Positions 1 to 8,913 of a stretch of DNA of 64,000 nt are shown here, piece by piece. The notes below the pieces were generated by a model. That model ran no database searches, was not told the DNA's origin, and saw only the letters and a list, made by a program, of their open reading frames with translations. The first letter of the stretch is position 1; each line of letters begins with the position of its first letter. Location of the stretch: NCBI RefSeq assembly GCF_900110885.1, contig NZ_FOFJ01000012.1, positions 1 through 64,000 of the forward strand, given 5' to 3'. The DNA comes from Azotobacter beijerinckii (GTDB lineage Bacteria > Pseudomonadota > Gammaproteobacteria > Pseudomonadales > Pseudomonadaceae). The translations under genes were made by a program, and so were the position numbers.

Positions 1-418
1 GCTGGTGATCACCGGCAAGCAGGCCATCGACAGCGACAACAACCAGACCGGGCAGATGCTCGCCGCGCTGACCGGCTACGCCCAGGGCACCTTCGCCTCC
101 AAGGTGGAAGTCGCCGGCGACAAACTCAAGGTCGTCCGCGAGATCGACGGCGGCCTGCAGACCCTGGAGCTGGCCCTGCCGGCCATCGTCACCACCGACC
201 TGCGCCTCAACGAGCCGCGCTACGCCTCGTTGCCGAACATCATGAAGGCCAAGAAGAAGCCGCTGGAGACCGTCAAACCGGCGGATCTGGGCGTATCGGT
301 CGCCTCGACCCTGAAGGTGCTCAAGGTCGAGGCCCCGACCGAGCGCCAGGCGGGGATCAAGGTGGGCTCGGTGGCCGAGCTGGTGGAGAAGCTGAAGAAC
401 GAGGCGAAGGTGATCTGA
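1..418 (+). CDS. etfB: Electron transfer flavoprotein subunit beta, 3' part (5' end outside window)
   Basis: The reading frame is already open at the left edge, and about 138 C-terminal residues are visible, against roughly 249 for a full EtfB. The visible part contains the conserved segment '[18 protein letters not shown]' followed by '[20 protein letters not shown]', both typical of the EtfB adenine-nucleotide-binding fold. EtfB pairs with EtfA to accept electrons from acyl-CoA and other flavoprotein dehydrogenases and passes them to ETF-quinone oxidoreductase. The stop lies one base before the etfA start, so the two are translationally coupled. The true start cannot be given. Confidence 0.96.
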   Translation, partial: LVITGKQAIDSDNNQTGQMLAALTGYAQGTFASKVEVAGDKLKVVREIDGGLQTLELALPAIVTTDLRLNEPRYASLPNIMKAKKKPLETVKPADLGVSVASTLKVLKVEAPTERQAGIKVGSVAELVEKLKNEAKVI

Positions 419-419
419 G

Positions 420-1349
420 ATGGCAATCCTGGTAATAGCCGAACACGACAACGCGGTCCTGGCGGCCGCGACCCTGAACACCGTCGCCGCGGCCCGGGCC
501 ATCGGCGGGGAGATCCATGTGCTGGTGGCCGGCAGCGGCTGCAGTGCCGTCGCCGAGAGCGCCGCGAAGATCGCCGGGGTGGCCAAGGTGCTGGTCGCCG
601 ACGACGCGGCCTATGCCCATCGGCTGGCCGAGAACGTCGCGCCGCTGATCGCCAACCTGGCCAAGGGCTACGGCCACGTACTGGCGCCGGCCTCGACCAA
701 CGGCAAGAACTACCTGCCGCGCGTGGCGGCGCTGCTCGACGTCGAGCAGCTCTCCGAGATCGTCGCGGTGGAAAGCGCCGACACCTTCAAGCGGCCGATC
801 TACGCCGGCAACGCCATCGCCACCGTGCAGTCCTCGGCGCCGATCAAGGTGATCAGCGTGCGCGCCACCGCCTTCGACGCGGCGGCGGGCGAGGGCGGCA
901 GCGCGTCCATCGAGGCGGTGGCCGGCGCGGGCGAGGCGGGCACCTCGCGCTTCGTCGGCGAGGAACTGGCCAAGTCCGACCGTCCGGAGCTGACCTCGGC
1001 GAAGGTGGTGATCTCCGGCGGGCGCGGGATGCAGAGCGGGGAGAACTTCCAGCTGCTGTATGCCCTGGCGGACAAGCTGGGGGCGGCGGTGGGGGCCTCG
1101 CGCGCCGCGGTGGATGCGGGCTTCGCGCCCAACGACCTGCAGGTCGGCCAGACCGGCAAGATCGTCGCGCCGGACCTGTACATCGCGGTGGGGATTTCCG
1201 GGGCGATCCAGCACCTGGCGGGGATGAAGGACTCGAAGGTGATCGTGGCGATCAACAAGGACGCCGAGGCGCCGATCTTCCAGGTGGCCGACTACGGGCT
1301 GGTGGCGGATCTGTTCGAGGCGGTTCCGGAGCTGGAAAAACAGCTCTGA
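420..1349 (+). CDS. etfA: Electron transfer flavoprotein subunit alpha
   Basis: The protein has 309 residues, the normal length for EtfA. The C-terminal FAD domain is recognisable from '[19 protein letters not shown]', then '[19 protein letters not shown]' and '[17 protein letters not shown]', the family signature that holds FAD. EtfA and EtfB form a soluble heterodimer that collects electrons from beta-oxidation and amino-acid dehydrogenases. The ATG follows the etfB stop after one base. A strong hairpin about 20 bases after the stop closes the operon. The acyl-CoA dehydrogenase at 52.7-55.2 kb would be a natural electron donor. Confidence 0.98.
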   Translation: MAILVIAEHDNAVLAAATLNTVAAARAIGGEIHVLVAGSGCSAVAESAAKIAGVAKVLVADDAAYAHRLAENVAPLIANLAKGYGHVLAPASTNGKNYLPRVAALLDVEQLSEIVAVESADTFKRPIYAGNAIATVQSSAPIKVISVRATAFDAAAGEGGSASIEAVAGAGEAGTSRFVGEELAKSDRPELTSAKVVISGGRGMQSGENFQLLYALADKLGAAVGASRAAVDAGFAPNDLQVGQTGKIVAPDLYIAVGISGAIQHLAGMKDSKVIVAINKDAEAPIFQVADYGLVADLFEAVPELEKQL

Positions 1350-1369
1350 GCCATTCTCCGGCCGGACCC

Positions 1370-1398
1370 GAAGCCCGCTCACCGAGCGGGCTTCTTGC
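1370..1398 (+). terminator. Rho-independent-like terminator of etfBA
   Basis: A perfect 11-bp stem (1370-1380 with 1384-1394) and a 3-nt loop are followed by a short T-rich tail. It begins 20 bases after the etfA stop. Confidence 0.7.
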
Positions 1399-1442
1399 AA
1401 CTGGACCCCGCCAGCCCCATCCACGCCTCCCGCGGAAATCCC

Positions 1443-2255
1443 ATGCAGAATCGCCTCCTTCCCGCGCTGCTGGCGCTGGCCGGCTTGCTGTCGCCCCTGG
1501 CGGTCGCGGCCGGCACCTGCGAGCGGCTGGTCGCCACCGGCGATCCCGAGCAGCCCCCCTATCTCTGGCGCGATCCGCAGCATCCCGACCAACTGATCGG
1601 TGCCAGCGCCGACCTGCTCGAATTGCTGGCCAAGGCGCTGGGCATCCGGATCGACCTGGTCCGCGCCGGTTCCCGGCCGGGCGCCGAGGAAGAGGTGGCG
1701 AGCGGGCGCGTCGACCTGCTGCTCGGCAGTTTCCCCGGCGGTGCCCGCCTGGAGTCGATGGACTTCATCGAGCCGGCGCTCTTCGTGCAGTCCGCGGTGG
1801 TCTGGATGCACAGGGACCGGGTTTTTTCCTACGGCGGCTGGAGCGACCTGTACGGCCACCCGGGCGCGATCCTGGCCGATGGCCGCTTCGCCCGCGAATT
1901 CGACCCGCTGTCCAGCACCTCCCTGCCGCTCGAGGAGGTGCCGACCCTGGCCGAGGCCCTGCACAAGCTGCAGCGCGGCGAGGTCGCCTACCTGATCGAG
2001 GAGCCCCATGCCGTCCGGGCGGCCGCCGAGACGCTGGGCATGCTGGCGGAGATCCAGCCGCTGTCGCCGCTGCTCAGCGAGGGCCTGTACCTGGCCATGG
2101 GACGCGACTCCGCCTGCAACGAGCCGGAGCTGCGTGCGCGGCTGGCGGCCAAGCTGGCCGAGCTGCGCGCCGCCGGACTGGCGGAAGGCCTGCTGCAACG
2201 CAATGCCGAGCGCTGGAAGGCGCAGGGCTTGCCGTCTTCACCCGCTGCTCAGTAG
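1443..2255 (+). CDS. Periplasmic solute-binding protein (SBP_bac_3-like)
   Basis: The protein has 270 residues. It opens with a signal peptide (hydrophobic '[19 protein letters not shown]', probable cleavage before GTC). The mature part reads like a type-II periplasmic binding fold: '[14 protein letters not shown]', '[16 protein letters not shown]', '[15 protein letters not shown]' and '[17 protein letters not shown]'. Only this gene of a transporter is present, with no permease or ATPase nearby, so a sensory or envelope role is possible. ATG 1443 was chosen over an upstream CTG because the signal peptide starts there. The next lipoprotein gene begins 10 bases after its stop, suggesting one operon. 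The ligand is unknown. Confidence 0.75.
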   Translation: MQNRLLPALLALAGLLSPLAVAAGTCERLVATGDPEQPPYLWRDPQHPDQLIGASADLLELLAKALGIRIDLVRAGSRPGAEEEVASGRVDLLLGSFPGGARLESMDFIEPALFVQSAVVWMHRDRVFSYGGWSDLYGHPGAILADGRFAREFDPLSSTSLPLEEVPTLAEALHKLQRGEVAYLIEEPHAVRAAAETLGMLAEIQPLSPLLSEGLYLAMGRDSACNEPELRARLAAKLAELRAAGLAEGLLQRNAERWKAQGLPSSPAAQ

Positions 2256-2265
2256 GAGTTCATTC

Positions 2266-2616
2266 GTGAATAGCGCACGTTTTTCCATTGCCCTGCTTTT
2301 CGTCCTCCTGGCCGGCTGTGCCAGCGATCCCGCGCCGCACGAGCAACTGCGCCTGAGCGAGGTGGCGCTGGTGCAAGCCCGCGCCGTCGGCGCCGGCGAG
2401 GAGCAGGCCGAGCTGGCCTTGGCGCAGGGCAAGTACGAACAGGCCAGGGCCGCCTTGGCCGCCGGCCGTCACAAGGAGGCGCGCCTGCTGGCCGAGCAGG
2501 CCGAGCTGGATGCGCAACTGGCCGAGGCGCAACTGCTGATCCAGAAGAGCAACAAGCAGGTGGCCGCACTCGAGCAGCAGGTCGGCGCACTGCGTCAGCA
2601 ACTGGAGGCACTCTGA
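2266..2616 (+). CDS. DUF4398-type small lipoprotein
   Basis: The protein has 116 residues, starting at GTG with an AGGAG ribosome site at 2254-2258. The signal peptide ends in a lipobox, 'FVLLAGC', so it should be lipidated. The rest is Ala/Glu/Gln-rich alpha helix with heptad character ('[19 protein letters not shown]', then '[19 protein letters not shown]'), which fits DUF4398 (helical envelope lipoproteins). It sits between the solute-binding protein and an OmpA-type lipoprotein, and its stop overlaps the next start by one base. Function is unknown; a periplasmic spacer or scaffold is a guess. Confidence 0.75.
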   Translation: MNSARFSIALLFVLLAGCASDPAPHEQLRLSEVALVQARAVGAGEEQAELALAQGKYEQARAALAAGRHKEARLLAEQAELDAQLAEAQLLIQKSNKQVAALEQQVGALRQQLEAL

Positions 2617-3428
2617 TGAGCGGACGGCATGCTTTTCCGTTCGCCCTGCTGGCCCTGGCGCTGCTGGGCGGTTGCGTCACTACTTCGCCGGAGGCCCGGC
2701 GAGTCCTGGACGAGGCCCAGGCCGAACTCCTGGCCATCCGCACCGAGCCGGCGGTACGGCTCAGCGCCGCCAAGGACCTGGAGCGGGCCGAAGAGTCCCT
2801 GGAGCGGGCCGAGCGTTTCTCCAGCTACCTGGGTAGCGAGGAGGATGTTCTCCACTACGCCTACCTGAGCCGGCGCTACAGCCAGATCGCCCGCGAACAT
2901 GGCGCGCAGCGCCAGGCCGCCGAGCGCGTCGCCCAGCTGGAAAAGGAGCGCGAGCGCCTGCAGCTGGCGCTGAGCGAGGCCCGCCTGATCACGGCGGAGC
3001 AGCAGGGCGAGTGGCTCGAGGAACAGTTGCTCGGCCAGGCCACCACCGAAACCGAGCGCGGCCTGGTGATGACCCTGGGCGACGTGCTGTTCGACACCGG
3101 ACGGGCGGAGCTGCGGGCGTCGGCGACGCGCACCGTGCTGCAGGTGGCGAAGTTCCTGCGCCTCAACCAGCGCCGGGTGGTACGCATCGAGGGCTACACC
3201 GACAGCCAGGGCGATGCCGCGCTGAACCTCGAGCTGTCCCGCGGTCGCGCCCAGTCGGTCCGCGACATGCTCGTGGACCTGGGGGTCGACGGCAAACGCA
3301 TCCAGGTCGCCGGCTACGGCGAGGCCTACCCGGTCGCCGAGAACGCCTCCAACCAGGGCCGCGCGCGCAACCGCCGGGTGGAAATCGTCTTCTCCGACGA
3401 AGAGGGCACGCTGGGCGCGGAGCGCTGA
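2616..3428 (+). CDS. OmpA-family lipoprotein with DUF4398-like N-terminal helix
   Basis: The protein has 270 residues. Lipoprotein signal: 'FALLALALLGGC' lipobox. Residues about 25-140 are a long charged helix with a DUF4398-like start ('EARRVLDEAQAELLAIRTEP'). Residues about 150-265 are an OmpA peptidoglycan-binding domain: 'LGDVLFDTGRAELR', 'IEGYTDSQGDAALNLELS' and 'NRRVEIVFSDEEG'. Anchored by lipid at one end and by peptidoglycan at the other, it should sit in the periplasm. The start overlaps the upstream lipoprotein stop by one base (TGATG), so the two are co-translated. Confidence 0.88.
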   Translation: MSGRHAFPFALLALALLGGCVTTSPEARRVLDEAQAELLAIRTEPAVRLSAAKDLERAEESLERAERFSSYLGSEEDVLHYAYLSRRYSQIAREHGAQRQAAERVAQLEKERERLQLALSEARLITAEQQGEWLEEQLLGQATTETERGLVMTLGDVLFDTGRAELRASATRTVLQVAKFLRLNQRRVVRIEGYTDSQGDAALNLELSRGRAQSVRDMLVDLGVDGKRIQVAGYGEAYPVAENASNQGRARNRRVEIVFSDEEGTLGAER

Positions 3429-3453
3429 TTTCCACGCGTCGCCCCGGCGGGCG

Positions 3454-3624
3454 CTAGCCCTTCTCTTTCCGCTCCTTGGCATCCAGCTCGGCGTTGCGCT
3501 GGCGGATGCGCTCGAGCTGCTCCTTGGTCAGGGGCAGCTTCTTCGCCGCGTCGCGCAGCGCCAGCAGGCTGCCGAGCACCGAGCCAAACACCACTATCAG
3601 GAGTAGCCAGAAGTACCAGGGCAT
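3454..3624 (-). CDS. DUF2897 small membrane protein
   Basis: The protein has 56 residues, starting 'MPWYFWLLLIVVFGSVLG', a single membrane span. A basic-acidic cytoplasmic tail follows, with 'LRDAAKKLPLTKEQLERI' and a highly charged end. Length, the MPWYFW start and the AKKLPLT motif match the DUF2897 microproteins I remember from pseudomonads. It is convergent with the OmpA lipoprotein, 25 bases away, and divergent from the CBS kinase gene. Function is unknown. Confidence 0.8.
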   Translation of the reverse strand: MPWYFWLLLIVVFGSVLGSLLALRDAAKKLPLTKEQLERIRQRNAELDAKERKEKG

Positions 3625-3774
3625 GTCGTGTTCTCTCGAGGGAGCCCCTGGGAGTCCGGGGGCGTCAGGTTGGCGTGAGGGCGGGACGGGCGGCGCGGAA
3701 CGGACGTGATTGCTGTCACATAGTGGCAACTTGGTACTGCTTGAATGGCGCCTCCCGCAAACCGGAGCGTGCCG

Positions 3775-5076
3775 ATGTCCTCCAGTGCCCTTGCCCGTCT
3801 GCTCAAGCCCGTCGCGGCGCTGCCCGCTGCCATGAGCATAAGCGATGTGGCGGACCGCCTGCTTACCGCCGAACACAAGGATTTCCTGTCCCTGCCGGTG
3901 GTCGATGACGACGGCCGGCCGCTCGGGCTGGTCAGCCGTTCCAAGCTGCAGGACATCTTCATGCAGCGTTTCGGCCGCGATCTCTGGGGGCGTCGCCCGG
4001 TCGTCGAGGTGATGAACCCGCAGCCCCTGATCGTCAGCCTGGAAACCGGCCTGGAGGAGGCCGCCCGGCAGATCACCGACCAGTTGCAGTATCCGATCGT
4101 CGAGGACTTCGTCCTGGTGGACGGGGAGGGTCGCTACCGGGGCCTGGGCACGGTGCTCGACCTGCTGAAGGCCATGGAGGACCGCATCGCCCAGCGCAAC
4201 CGCGTGTTGCGCAAGGCCCTGATCGAACTCCGCGAGTCCCAGACCCAACTGGTGCAGGCGGAGAAGATGGCCTCGCTCGGGCAGATGGTCGCCGGCGTCG
4301 CCCACGAGCTGAACACTCCGCTGGGCTACGTGAAGAACAACGTGCAACTGCTGCGCGAGCTGATCGGGCCGCTGTTCGAGCTGGCCGAGGCCCAAGCCGC
4401 GCTGGGCGACTGCCTGAACGCCGCCGATGCCGACGAGCAGGCCCTCGCCAATGCCCTGGAGAACGCTGCCCTGGCCCGCGAGCGGGCCGCCCCGGAGATG
4501 CTCGCCGGCGACCTCGAGCAGCTGTTCGCCGATACCCAGTATGGCCTTGAGCAGATCGGCGAGCTGGTGGTCGGTCTGAAGGACTTCGCCCGCCTGGACC
4601 GCGCGATGAGCGAGGAGATCGATCTCAACGAGTGCGTGCGCAGCACCCTGGTCATCGCCCGCAACGGCATCAAGGACAAGGTCGAGGTGCTGACCCAGCT
4701 CGGCGAGCTGCCGCGCATCGCCTGCGCGCCCTCGCAGATCAATCAGGTGTTGCTCAATCTGCTCAACAACGCCGCCCAGGCGATGGAGCGCTTCGGGCGC
4801 ATCCTGGTCAGGACCTGGGCCGAGCCGGACGCGCTGTGCCTTTCGGTGCAGGACAACGGCTGCGGCATGCCGCCGGAAGTCCTGAAGCGCATCTTCGATC
4901 CCTTCTACACCACCAAGCCGGTCGGCCAGGGCACCGGTCTCGGCCTGTCGATCAGCTTCAAGATCGTCCAGGACCACGGCGGCAGCATCCGCGTCGCCTC
5001 GGAAGTCGGGCGGGGCACGCGCTTCCTGATCCGCCTGCCGCTCGGCCAAGCCGCCACCCTGCAACGGAGCGCCTGA
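3775..5076 (+). CDS. Histidine kinase with N-terminal CBS-domain pair
   Basis: The protein has 433 residues and no membrane segment, so it is probably cytosolic. Residues about 15-140 form a CBS pair ('SLPVVDDDGRPLGLVSRSKL', then 'YPIVEDFVLVDGEGRYRGLG'), a module that usually binds adenine nucleotides or SAM. A short coiled linker leads to the HisKA helix with phospho-acceptor His177 in 'AHELNTPLG'. The ATPase domain shows an N box ('QVLLNLLNNAAQAM') and G boxes ('DNGCGMP', 'GQGTGLGLS'). The start at ATG 3775 has a GGAG at 3764-3767; an in-frame ATG at 3745 has none. One base separates it from the receiver gene downstream, its likely partner. Confidence 0.85.
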   Translation: MSSSALARLLKPVAALPAAMSISDVADRLLTAEHKDFLSLPVVDDDGRPLGLVSRSKLQDIFMQRFGRDLWGRRPVVEVMNPQPLIVSLETGLEEAARQITDQLQYPIVEDFVLVDGEGRYRGLGTVLDLLKAMEDRIAQRNRVLRKALIELRESQTQLVQAEKMASLGQMVAGVAHELNTPLGYVKNNVQLLRELIGPLFELAEAQAALGDCLNAADADEQALANALENAALARERAAPEMLAGDLEQLFADTQYGLEQIGELVVGLKDFARLDRAMSEEIDLNECVRSTLVIARNGIKDKVEVLTQLGELPRIACAPSQINQVLLNLLNNAAQAMERFGRILVRTWAEPDALCLSVQDNGCGMPPEVLKRIFDPFYTTKPVGQGTGLGLSISFKIVQDHGGSIRVASEVGRGTRFLIRLPLGQAATLQRSA

Positions 5077-5077
5077 C

Positions 5078-5992
5078 ATGACCCAGCCCATCCGCATTCT
5101 CTTCATCGACGACGAGGAGCGCATCCTGCGCAGCCTCGCCATGCAGTTCCGCCGGCATTACGAGGTGCTCACCGAGAGCGATCCGCAGCGTGCCCTGCAA
5201 CGCCTGCAGGACGAGCCGGTGCAGATCGTCGTCTGCGACCAGCGCATGCCGAAGATGAACGGCGCGCAGCTGCTCACCCGGGCGCAGGAAATCGCCCCGC
5301 AGACCCTGCGCATCCTGCTCACCGGCTATTCGGACCTGGACGCGGCGGTCGAGGCGCTGAACGGCGGCGGCATCTTCCGCTACCTGACCAAGCCCTGGGA
5401 CCCCCAGGAAATGGCTCTGACCCTGCGCCAGGCGGCGGAAGTCGCGGTGCGCCAGAGCCAGGTCGCCAGTCTGCCGGCGAGCGCCTGCCCGGCCACCGCG
5501 CTCAGCGTGCTGCTGCTCGACGAAGCGGCCGATACCCAGGCGTGCGTCGAGGCCTTCTGCCAGGCCGGCGGCCATCGCCTGTTGCGCGCGGCAAGCCTCG
5601 ACGAGGCGTTGGCGCAGCTGAACGCCGAGCCCGTCGATGTGCTGGTCAGCGACCTCCGGCTGGCCGGCGAGGACACCGCGCCGCTGCTCAAGAGCCTGGC
5701 CCAGGCCCATCCGCGCCTGCTCAGCCTGGTGGTCACGCCGTTCTGCGACACCCAGGCGCTGCTCAGGCTGATCAACGAGGCGCAGATCTTCCGCTACCTG
5801 CCCAAGCCGGTCCGTCGCGGGCTGTTCGACAAGGGCCTGCAGGCGGCCGCCGAGCAGGTGGCGCGCTGGCGGGCAGAGCCGGTGGTCCCGCCGGCGCGCC
5901 TGGCCGAGGCGCCGAAGGAGGCCCGCGAGCGGGAAAAGGTCGGCAGCCTGCTGGGGCTGCTCGGGCGTCTGCGCCAGCGCCTGACGGTCTGA
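5078..5992 (+). CDS. Tandem receiver-domain response regulator (REC-REC)
   Basis: The protein has 304 residues. The first receiver (about 5-125) has the acidic pair in 'ILFIDDEE', phospho-acceptor Asp in '[12 protein letters not shown]', Thr in 'ILLTGYSD' and Lys in 'YLTKPWD'. The second (about 140-270) keeps 'LLLDE', Asp in 'VSDLRL', Thr in 'VVTPF' and Lys in 'YLPKP', so both may be phosphorylated. There is no DNA-binding, GGDEF, HD or other output domain; a basic 30-residue tail ends the protein. It follows the CBS kinase after one base, so the pair is one signalling unit. Output must be by protein contact or phosphorelay. Confidence 0.85.
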   Translation: MTQPIRILFIDDEERILRSLAMQFRRHYEVLTESDPQRALQRLQDEPVQIVVCDQRMPKMNGAQLLTRAQEIAPQTLRILLTGYSDLDAAVEALNGGGIFRYLTKPWDPQEMALTLRQAAEVAVRQSQVASLPASACPATALSVLLLDEAADTQACVEAFCQAGGHRLLRAASLDEALAQLNAEPVDVLVSDLRLAGEDTAPLLKSLAQAHPRLLSLVVTPFCDTQALLRLINEAQIFRYLPKPVRRGLFDKGLQAAAEQVARWRAEPVVPPARLAEAPKEAREREKVGSLLGLLGRLRQRLTV

Positions 5993-6152
5993 GTGCAGCG
6001 CTGGCGGCAGGGCCGGTCGCGATCGTCGTCCTGCCGGTCGGACCAGCCCTGCTGGCGAGCCTATCGTCATGCTGGCCGGCCTTCGTCCTGGAACATTTGT
6101 CTTAGGTGCTCCGCTACAATGCCCGCCTAGCGATTTGCCTGGAGCCCGCACC

Positions 6153-6848
6153 ATGTCTTGCCCGACCCCGATCATCGTCGCCCTCGACTTCCCCAGCCGC
6201 GAGGCCGCCCTGGCCCTCGCCGCCAGGCTGGACCCCGCGCAGTGCCGGGTGAAGGTCGGCAAGGAGCTGTTCACCCGCTGCGGTCCGGAGATCGTCGAGA
6301 CCCTGCAGGGGCAGGGCTTCGAGGTGTTCCTCGACCTGAAATTCCACGACATCCCGAACACCACGGCGATGGCGGTGAAGGCCGCCGCCGAGCTGGGCGT
6401 GTGGATGGTCAACGTGCACTGCTCCGGCGGCCTGCGGATGATGAGCGCCTGCCGCGAGACCCTGGAGGGCATCGCTGGCCGCCGGCCGCTGCTGATCGGG
6501 GTGACGGTGCTGACCAGCATGGAGCGCGAGGACCTGGCCGGGATCGGCCTGGATATCGAGCCGCAGCAGCAGGTCCTGCGCCTGGCCGCGCTGGCCGAGC
6601 AGGCCGGGCTGGACGGACTGGTCTGCTCGGCCCAGGAGGCGCCGGCGCTGAAGGCCGCCCAGCCGCGGCTGAAACTGGTGACCCCGGGTATCCGTCCGGC
6701 CGGCAGCGCCCAGGACGACCAACGGCGTATTCTCACACCGCGCCAGGCGCTGGCGGCCGGCTCCGACTACCTGGTGATCGGCCGGCCGATCAGCCAGGCC
6801 GCCGATCCGGCCCAGGCACTGGCGGCGCTGCTCGCCGAGCTGGGCTGA
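6153..6848 (+). CDS. pyrF: Orotidine 5'-phosphate decarboxylase
   Basis: The protein has 231 residues, normal for PyrF. It decarboxylates OMP to UMP in pyrimidine synthesis. Seen: 'IVALDFPS' near the start, '[16 protein letters not shown]', the catalytic Asp-Lys-Asp array in '[12 protein letters not shown]', and the phosphate-binding 'VTPGIRPAG' near the C-terminus. ATG 6153 has a GGAG at 6141-6144. A TACAAT -10-like box at 6115-6120 lies just upstream, but no good -35 is visible. Its last 59 bases overlap the convergent transporter gene on the other strand. Confidence 0.97.
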   Translation: MSCPTPIIVALDFPSREAALALAARLDPAQCRVKVGKELFTRCGPEIVETLQGQGFEVFLDLKFHDIPNTTAMAVKAAAELGVWMVNVHCSGGLRMMSACRETLEGIAGRRPLLIGVTVLTSMEREDLAGIGLDIEPQQQVLRLAALAEQAGLDGLVCSAQEAPALKAAQPRLKLVTPGIRPAGSAQDDQRRILTPRQALAAGSDYLVIGRPISQAADPAQALAALLAELG

Positions 6849-8052
6849 TCGAGCCTCGGGCGGGCCGGCGCCACTCGAGGATCGCCAGCGTCAGCACCCC
6901 GCCGAGCAGGCCCCAGAAGGCCGCGCCGATCGACAGCAGGGTCATTCCCGAGGCGGTGATCATGAAGGTGACCAGCGCCGCCTCGCGTTCGCGGGGTTCG
7001 GCCATGGCGCTGTTCAGGCCGCCGCCGATCGAGCCGAACAGCGCCAGGGCGGCGATCGACAGCACCAGCTCGCCCGGCAGGGCGGCGAACAGCGAGGCCA
7101 GGGTGGCGGCGAAGGTGCCGGCGACGGCGTAGAACAGTCCGCACCAGAGCGCCGCGGTGTAGCGCCGCTGCGGGTCCTCGTGGGCGGCGCGGCCGGTGCA
7201 GATCGCCGCGCTGATGGCGGCCAGGTTGAGGCCGTGGGCGCCGAAGGGCGCCAGCAGCAGCGAGGCGAGGCCGGTCGTGGCGATCAGCGGCGAGACCGGC
7301 ACCCGGTCGTAACCGTCGGCGCGCAGCACCACGAGGCCGGGAATGTTCTGCGAGGCCATGGCCACCACGAACAGCGGAATGCCGATGCTCACCATGGCCT
7401 CCAGGGAGAAGCCCGGCGCGGTCCACAGCGGCTGCGCCGGCTGGAGGGCGAAGTCGCGGAAATCCAGCAGGCCGAGCAGACCGGCGAGCAGGCCGCCGAT
7501 CAGCAGCGCGGCGAGGACCGCGTAGCGCGGGCTCAGGCGCTTGGCCAGCAGGTAGCCGAAGAACATCGCGCCGACCAGCAGGGGGCGCCGCTCGGCGGCG
7601 AGGAAGATCGCGCTGCCGATGCCGAACAGGATGCCGGCGAGCAGGGCGGCGGCCAGCGAGGCGGGCAGGCGGCGCATCAGGCGCTCGCAGCCGCCGCTCA
7701 GACCGACCGCGGCGAGCAGGGCGGCACACAGCAGGTAGGCGCCGATCGCCTCGGCGTAGCCGACGCCGGGCAGGCTGCCGACCAGCAGGGCCGCGCCGGG
7801 AGTCGACCAGGCGACCACGATGGGCGCACGATAGCGCAGCGACAGACCGATGGTGCAGACCGCCATGCCGATCGACAGCGCCCAGATCCACGAGGCGATC
7901 TGCGCGCCGCTCAGGCCGGCGGCCTGGCCGGCCTGGAACATCAGCACCAGGGAACTGGTATAGGCGGTGAGCATGGCGATGAAACCGGCGACGATCGCCG
8001 AAGGCGATGAGTCGGCCAGCGGGCGAAACACCGCCCTGAGGGCTGCGGTCAC
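6790..8052 (-). CDS. BenE-family benzoate/H+ symporter-like membrane protein
   Basis: The protein has 420 residues and about 12 hydrophobic spans. The N-terminal part '[20 protein letters not shown]' followed by '[20 protein letters not shown]' and 'WSTPGAALL' is characteristic of the BenE family (aromatic acid:proton symporters). No benzoate-degradation genes are nearby, so the substrate may differ. The start is GTG 8052, preceded on its strand by an AAGGAG 8 bases away. The Arg/Pro-rich C-terminal tail ('[15 protein letters not shown]') is produced by reading through the antisense of pyrF, a 59-bp convergent overlap; the family is usually about 20-30 residues shorter. Confidence 0.88.
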   Translation of the reverse strand: MTAALRAVFRPLADSSPSAIVAGFIAMLTAYTSSLVLMFQAGQAAGLSGAQIASWIWALSIGMAVCTIGLSLRYRAPIVVAWSTPGAALLVGSLPGVGYAEAIGAYLLCAALLAAVGLSGGCERLMRRLPASLAAALLAGILFGIGSAIFLAAERRPLLVGAMFFGYLLAKRLSPRYAVLAALLIGGLLAGLLGLLDFRDFALQPAQPLWTAPGFSLEAMVSIGIPLFVVAMASQNIPGLVVLRADGYDRVPVSPLIATTGLASLLLAPFGAHGLNLAAISAAICTGRAAHEDPQRRYTAALWCGLFYAVAGTFAATLASLFAALPGELVLSIAALALFGSIGGGLNSAMAEPREREAALVTFMITASGMTLLSIGAAFWGLLGGVLTLAILEWRRPARGSISPARRAAPPVPGPDRRPG

Positions 8053-8150
8053 TGTCGAGACTCCTTGCAAGGGTGGGCTGCCGGTGGGGCTCGGGGATCG
8101 TGGATACCGCCGGTGCCGGGCACTCGCCCGGTCGGCGAAGGTGTCGGCCC

Positions 8151-8789
8151 GTGCGCGATGATCCTGCCGGCAGGCGCGACGATAACCCCTATGCACCGCC
8201 CCGGGGAGCCCTGCCGGCCGCGCCGCCGATGCCCGGCTGGTCGTCCGCCCAGCTGCGGGTGCTCGGCTATCTCGGCCTGGCCACGGTGCTCGGCAGTCTG
8301 GTGAGCGCGCTGCTGTCCCTCGGCGGCCTCATCCGGATGCCCGGGGTTGCCCTGTATGGCGACTGGCTCGGCCTGAGCCTGGTGCTGCTCGGCAATTATC
8401 TGCTACTGCGCCTCAAGGGTTTTGCCGAGGCGCGCTTCGCCGCCCGCGGCCTGGCGGGGCCGGTGTGGCTGAGTGTCGCACTGGGCCTTCTGCTGGAGGC
8501 CGCCGCACTGTCCTTCGAACCCGCTCCGCTCGCCAGTTGGAAGGCGTGGCTCTATGCCGCAGGGCTGATCGGCTATGGCGGCCTGCTGGTGTGGCTCGGG
8601 GTGCGCCTGCTTGCCGTGCCCGGAGGTTTCCAGGCCTTGCGCGGCGCGGGCTGGCTGGTGATCGCCGGAGGACTCATGCTGGTCTCCCTGGTGTTCGCGG
8701 CGCAGGCCATGCTGCCCCTGCTGGGCGCCCAGCTGGCGCTGGCACGGGTGTTTTTCCAGGGTGCCGCGGAACTGCGCGGGCGCGATTGA
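8151..8789 (+). CDS. Hypothetical multi-span membrane protein with NPYAPP N-terminus
   Basis: The protein has 212 residues if GTG 8151 is used, or 186 from ATG 8229. I prefer the GTG because it keeps an 'NPYAPPRG' segment, a motif often found at the N-terminus of small bacterial membrane proteins, and has a GAAGG nine bases upstream. The rest contains about five hydrophobic spans ('LGYLGLATVLGSLVSALL', 'LGLSLVLLGNYLLLRL', 'GLIGYGGLLVWLGVRLLA', 'LVIAGGLMLVSLVFAAQ'). I do not recognise a family. It is divergent from the BenE gene with about 100 bases between starts. Confidence 0.6.
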   Translation: MRDDPAGRRDDNPYAPPRGALPAAPPMPGWSSAQLRVLGYLGLATVLGSLVSALLSLGGLIRMPGVALYGDWLGLSLVLLGNYLLLRLKGFAEARFAARGLAGPVWLSVALGLLLEAAALSFEPAPLASWKAWLYAAGLIGYGGLLVWLGVRLLAVPGGFQALRGAGWLVIAGGLMLVSLVFAAQAMLPLLGAQLALARVFFQGAAELRGRD

Positions 8790-8913
8790 CGGCCTTCGTC
8801 CCGGTTCGCCAGGGGGCCGGGCGGATTGATCTGGCTCAAGGCCGCGACGGTTGCCTGCCTCTAGTCTGCGCGCCATTGGCATCCATTGCCGCTTGAGCTT
8901 GGGGGGTACCGCA

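Noticed and set aside
357-2198. A 613-codon open frame on the minus strand opposite etfA and the solute-binding protein gene
   Set aside because: The product is low-complexity (Arg/Gly/Gln/Leu-rich), has no start context and is antisense to genes with clear family motifs. It is a GC-rich shadow frame.
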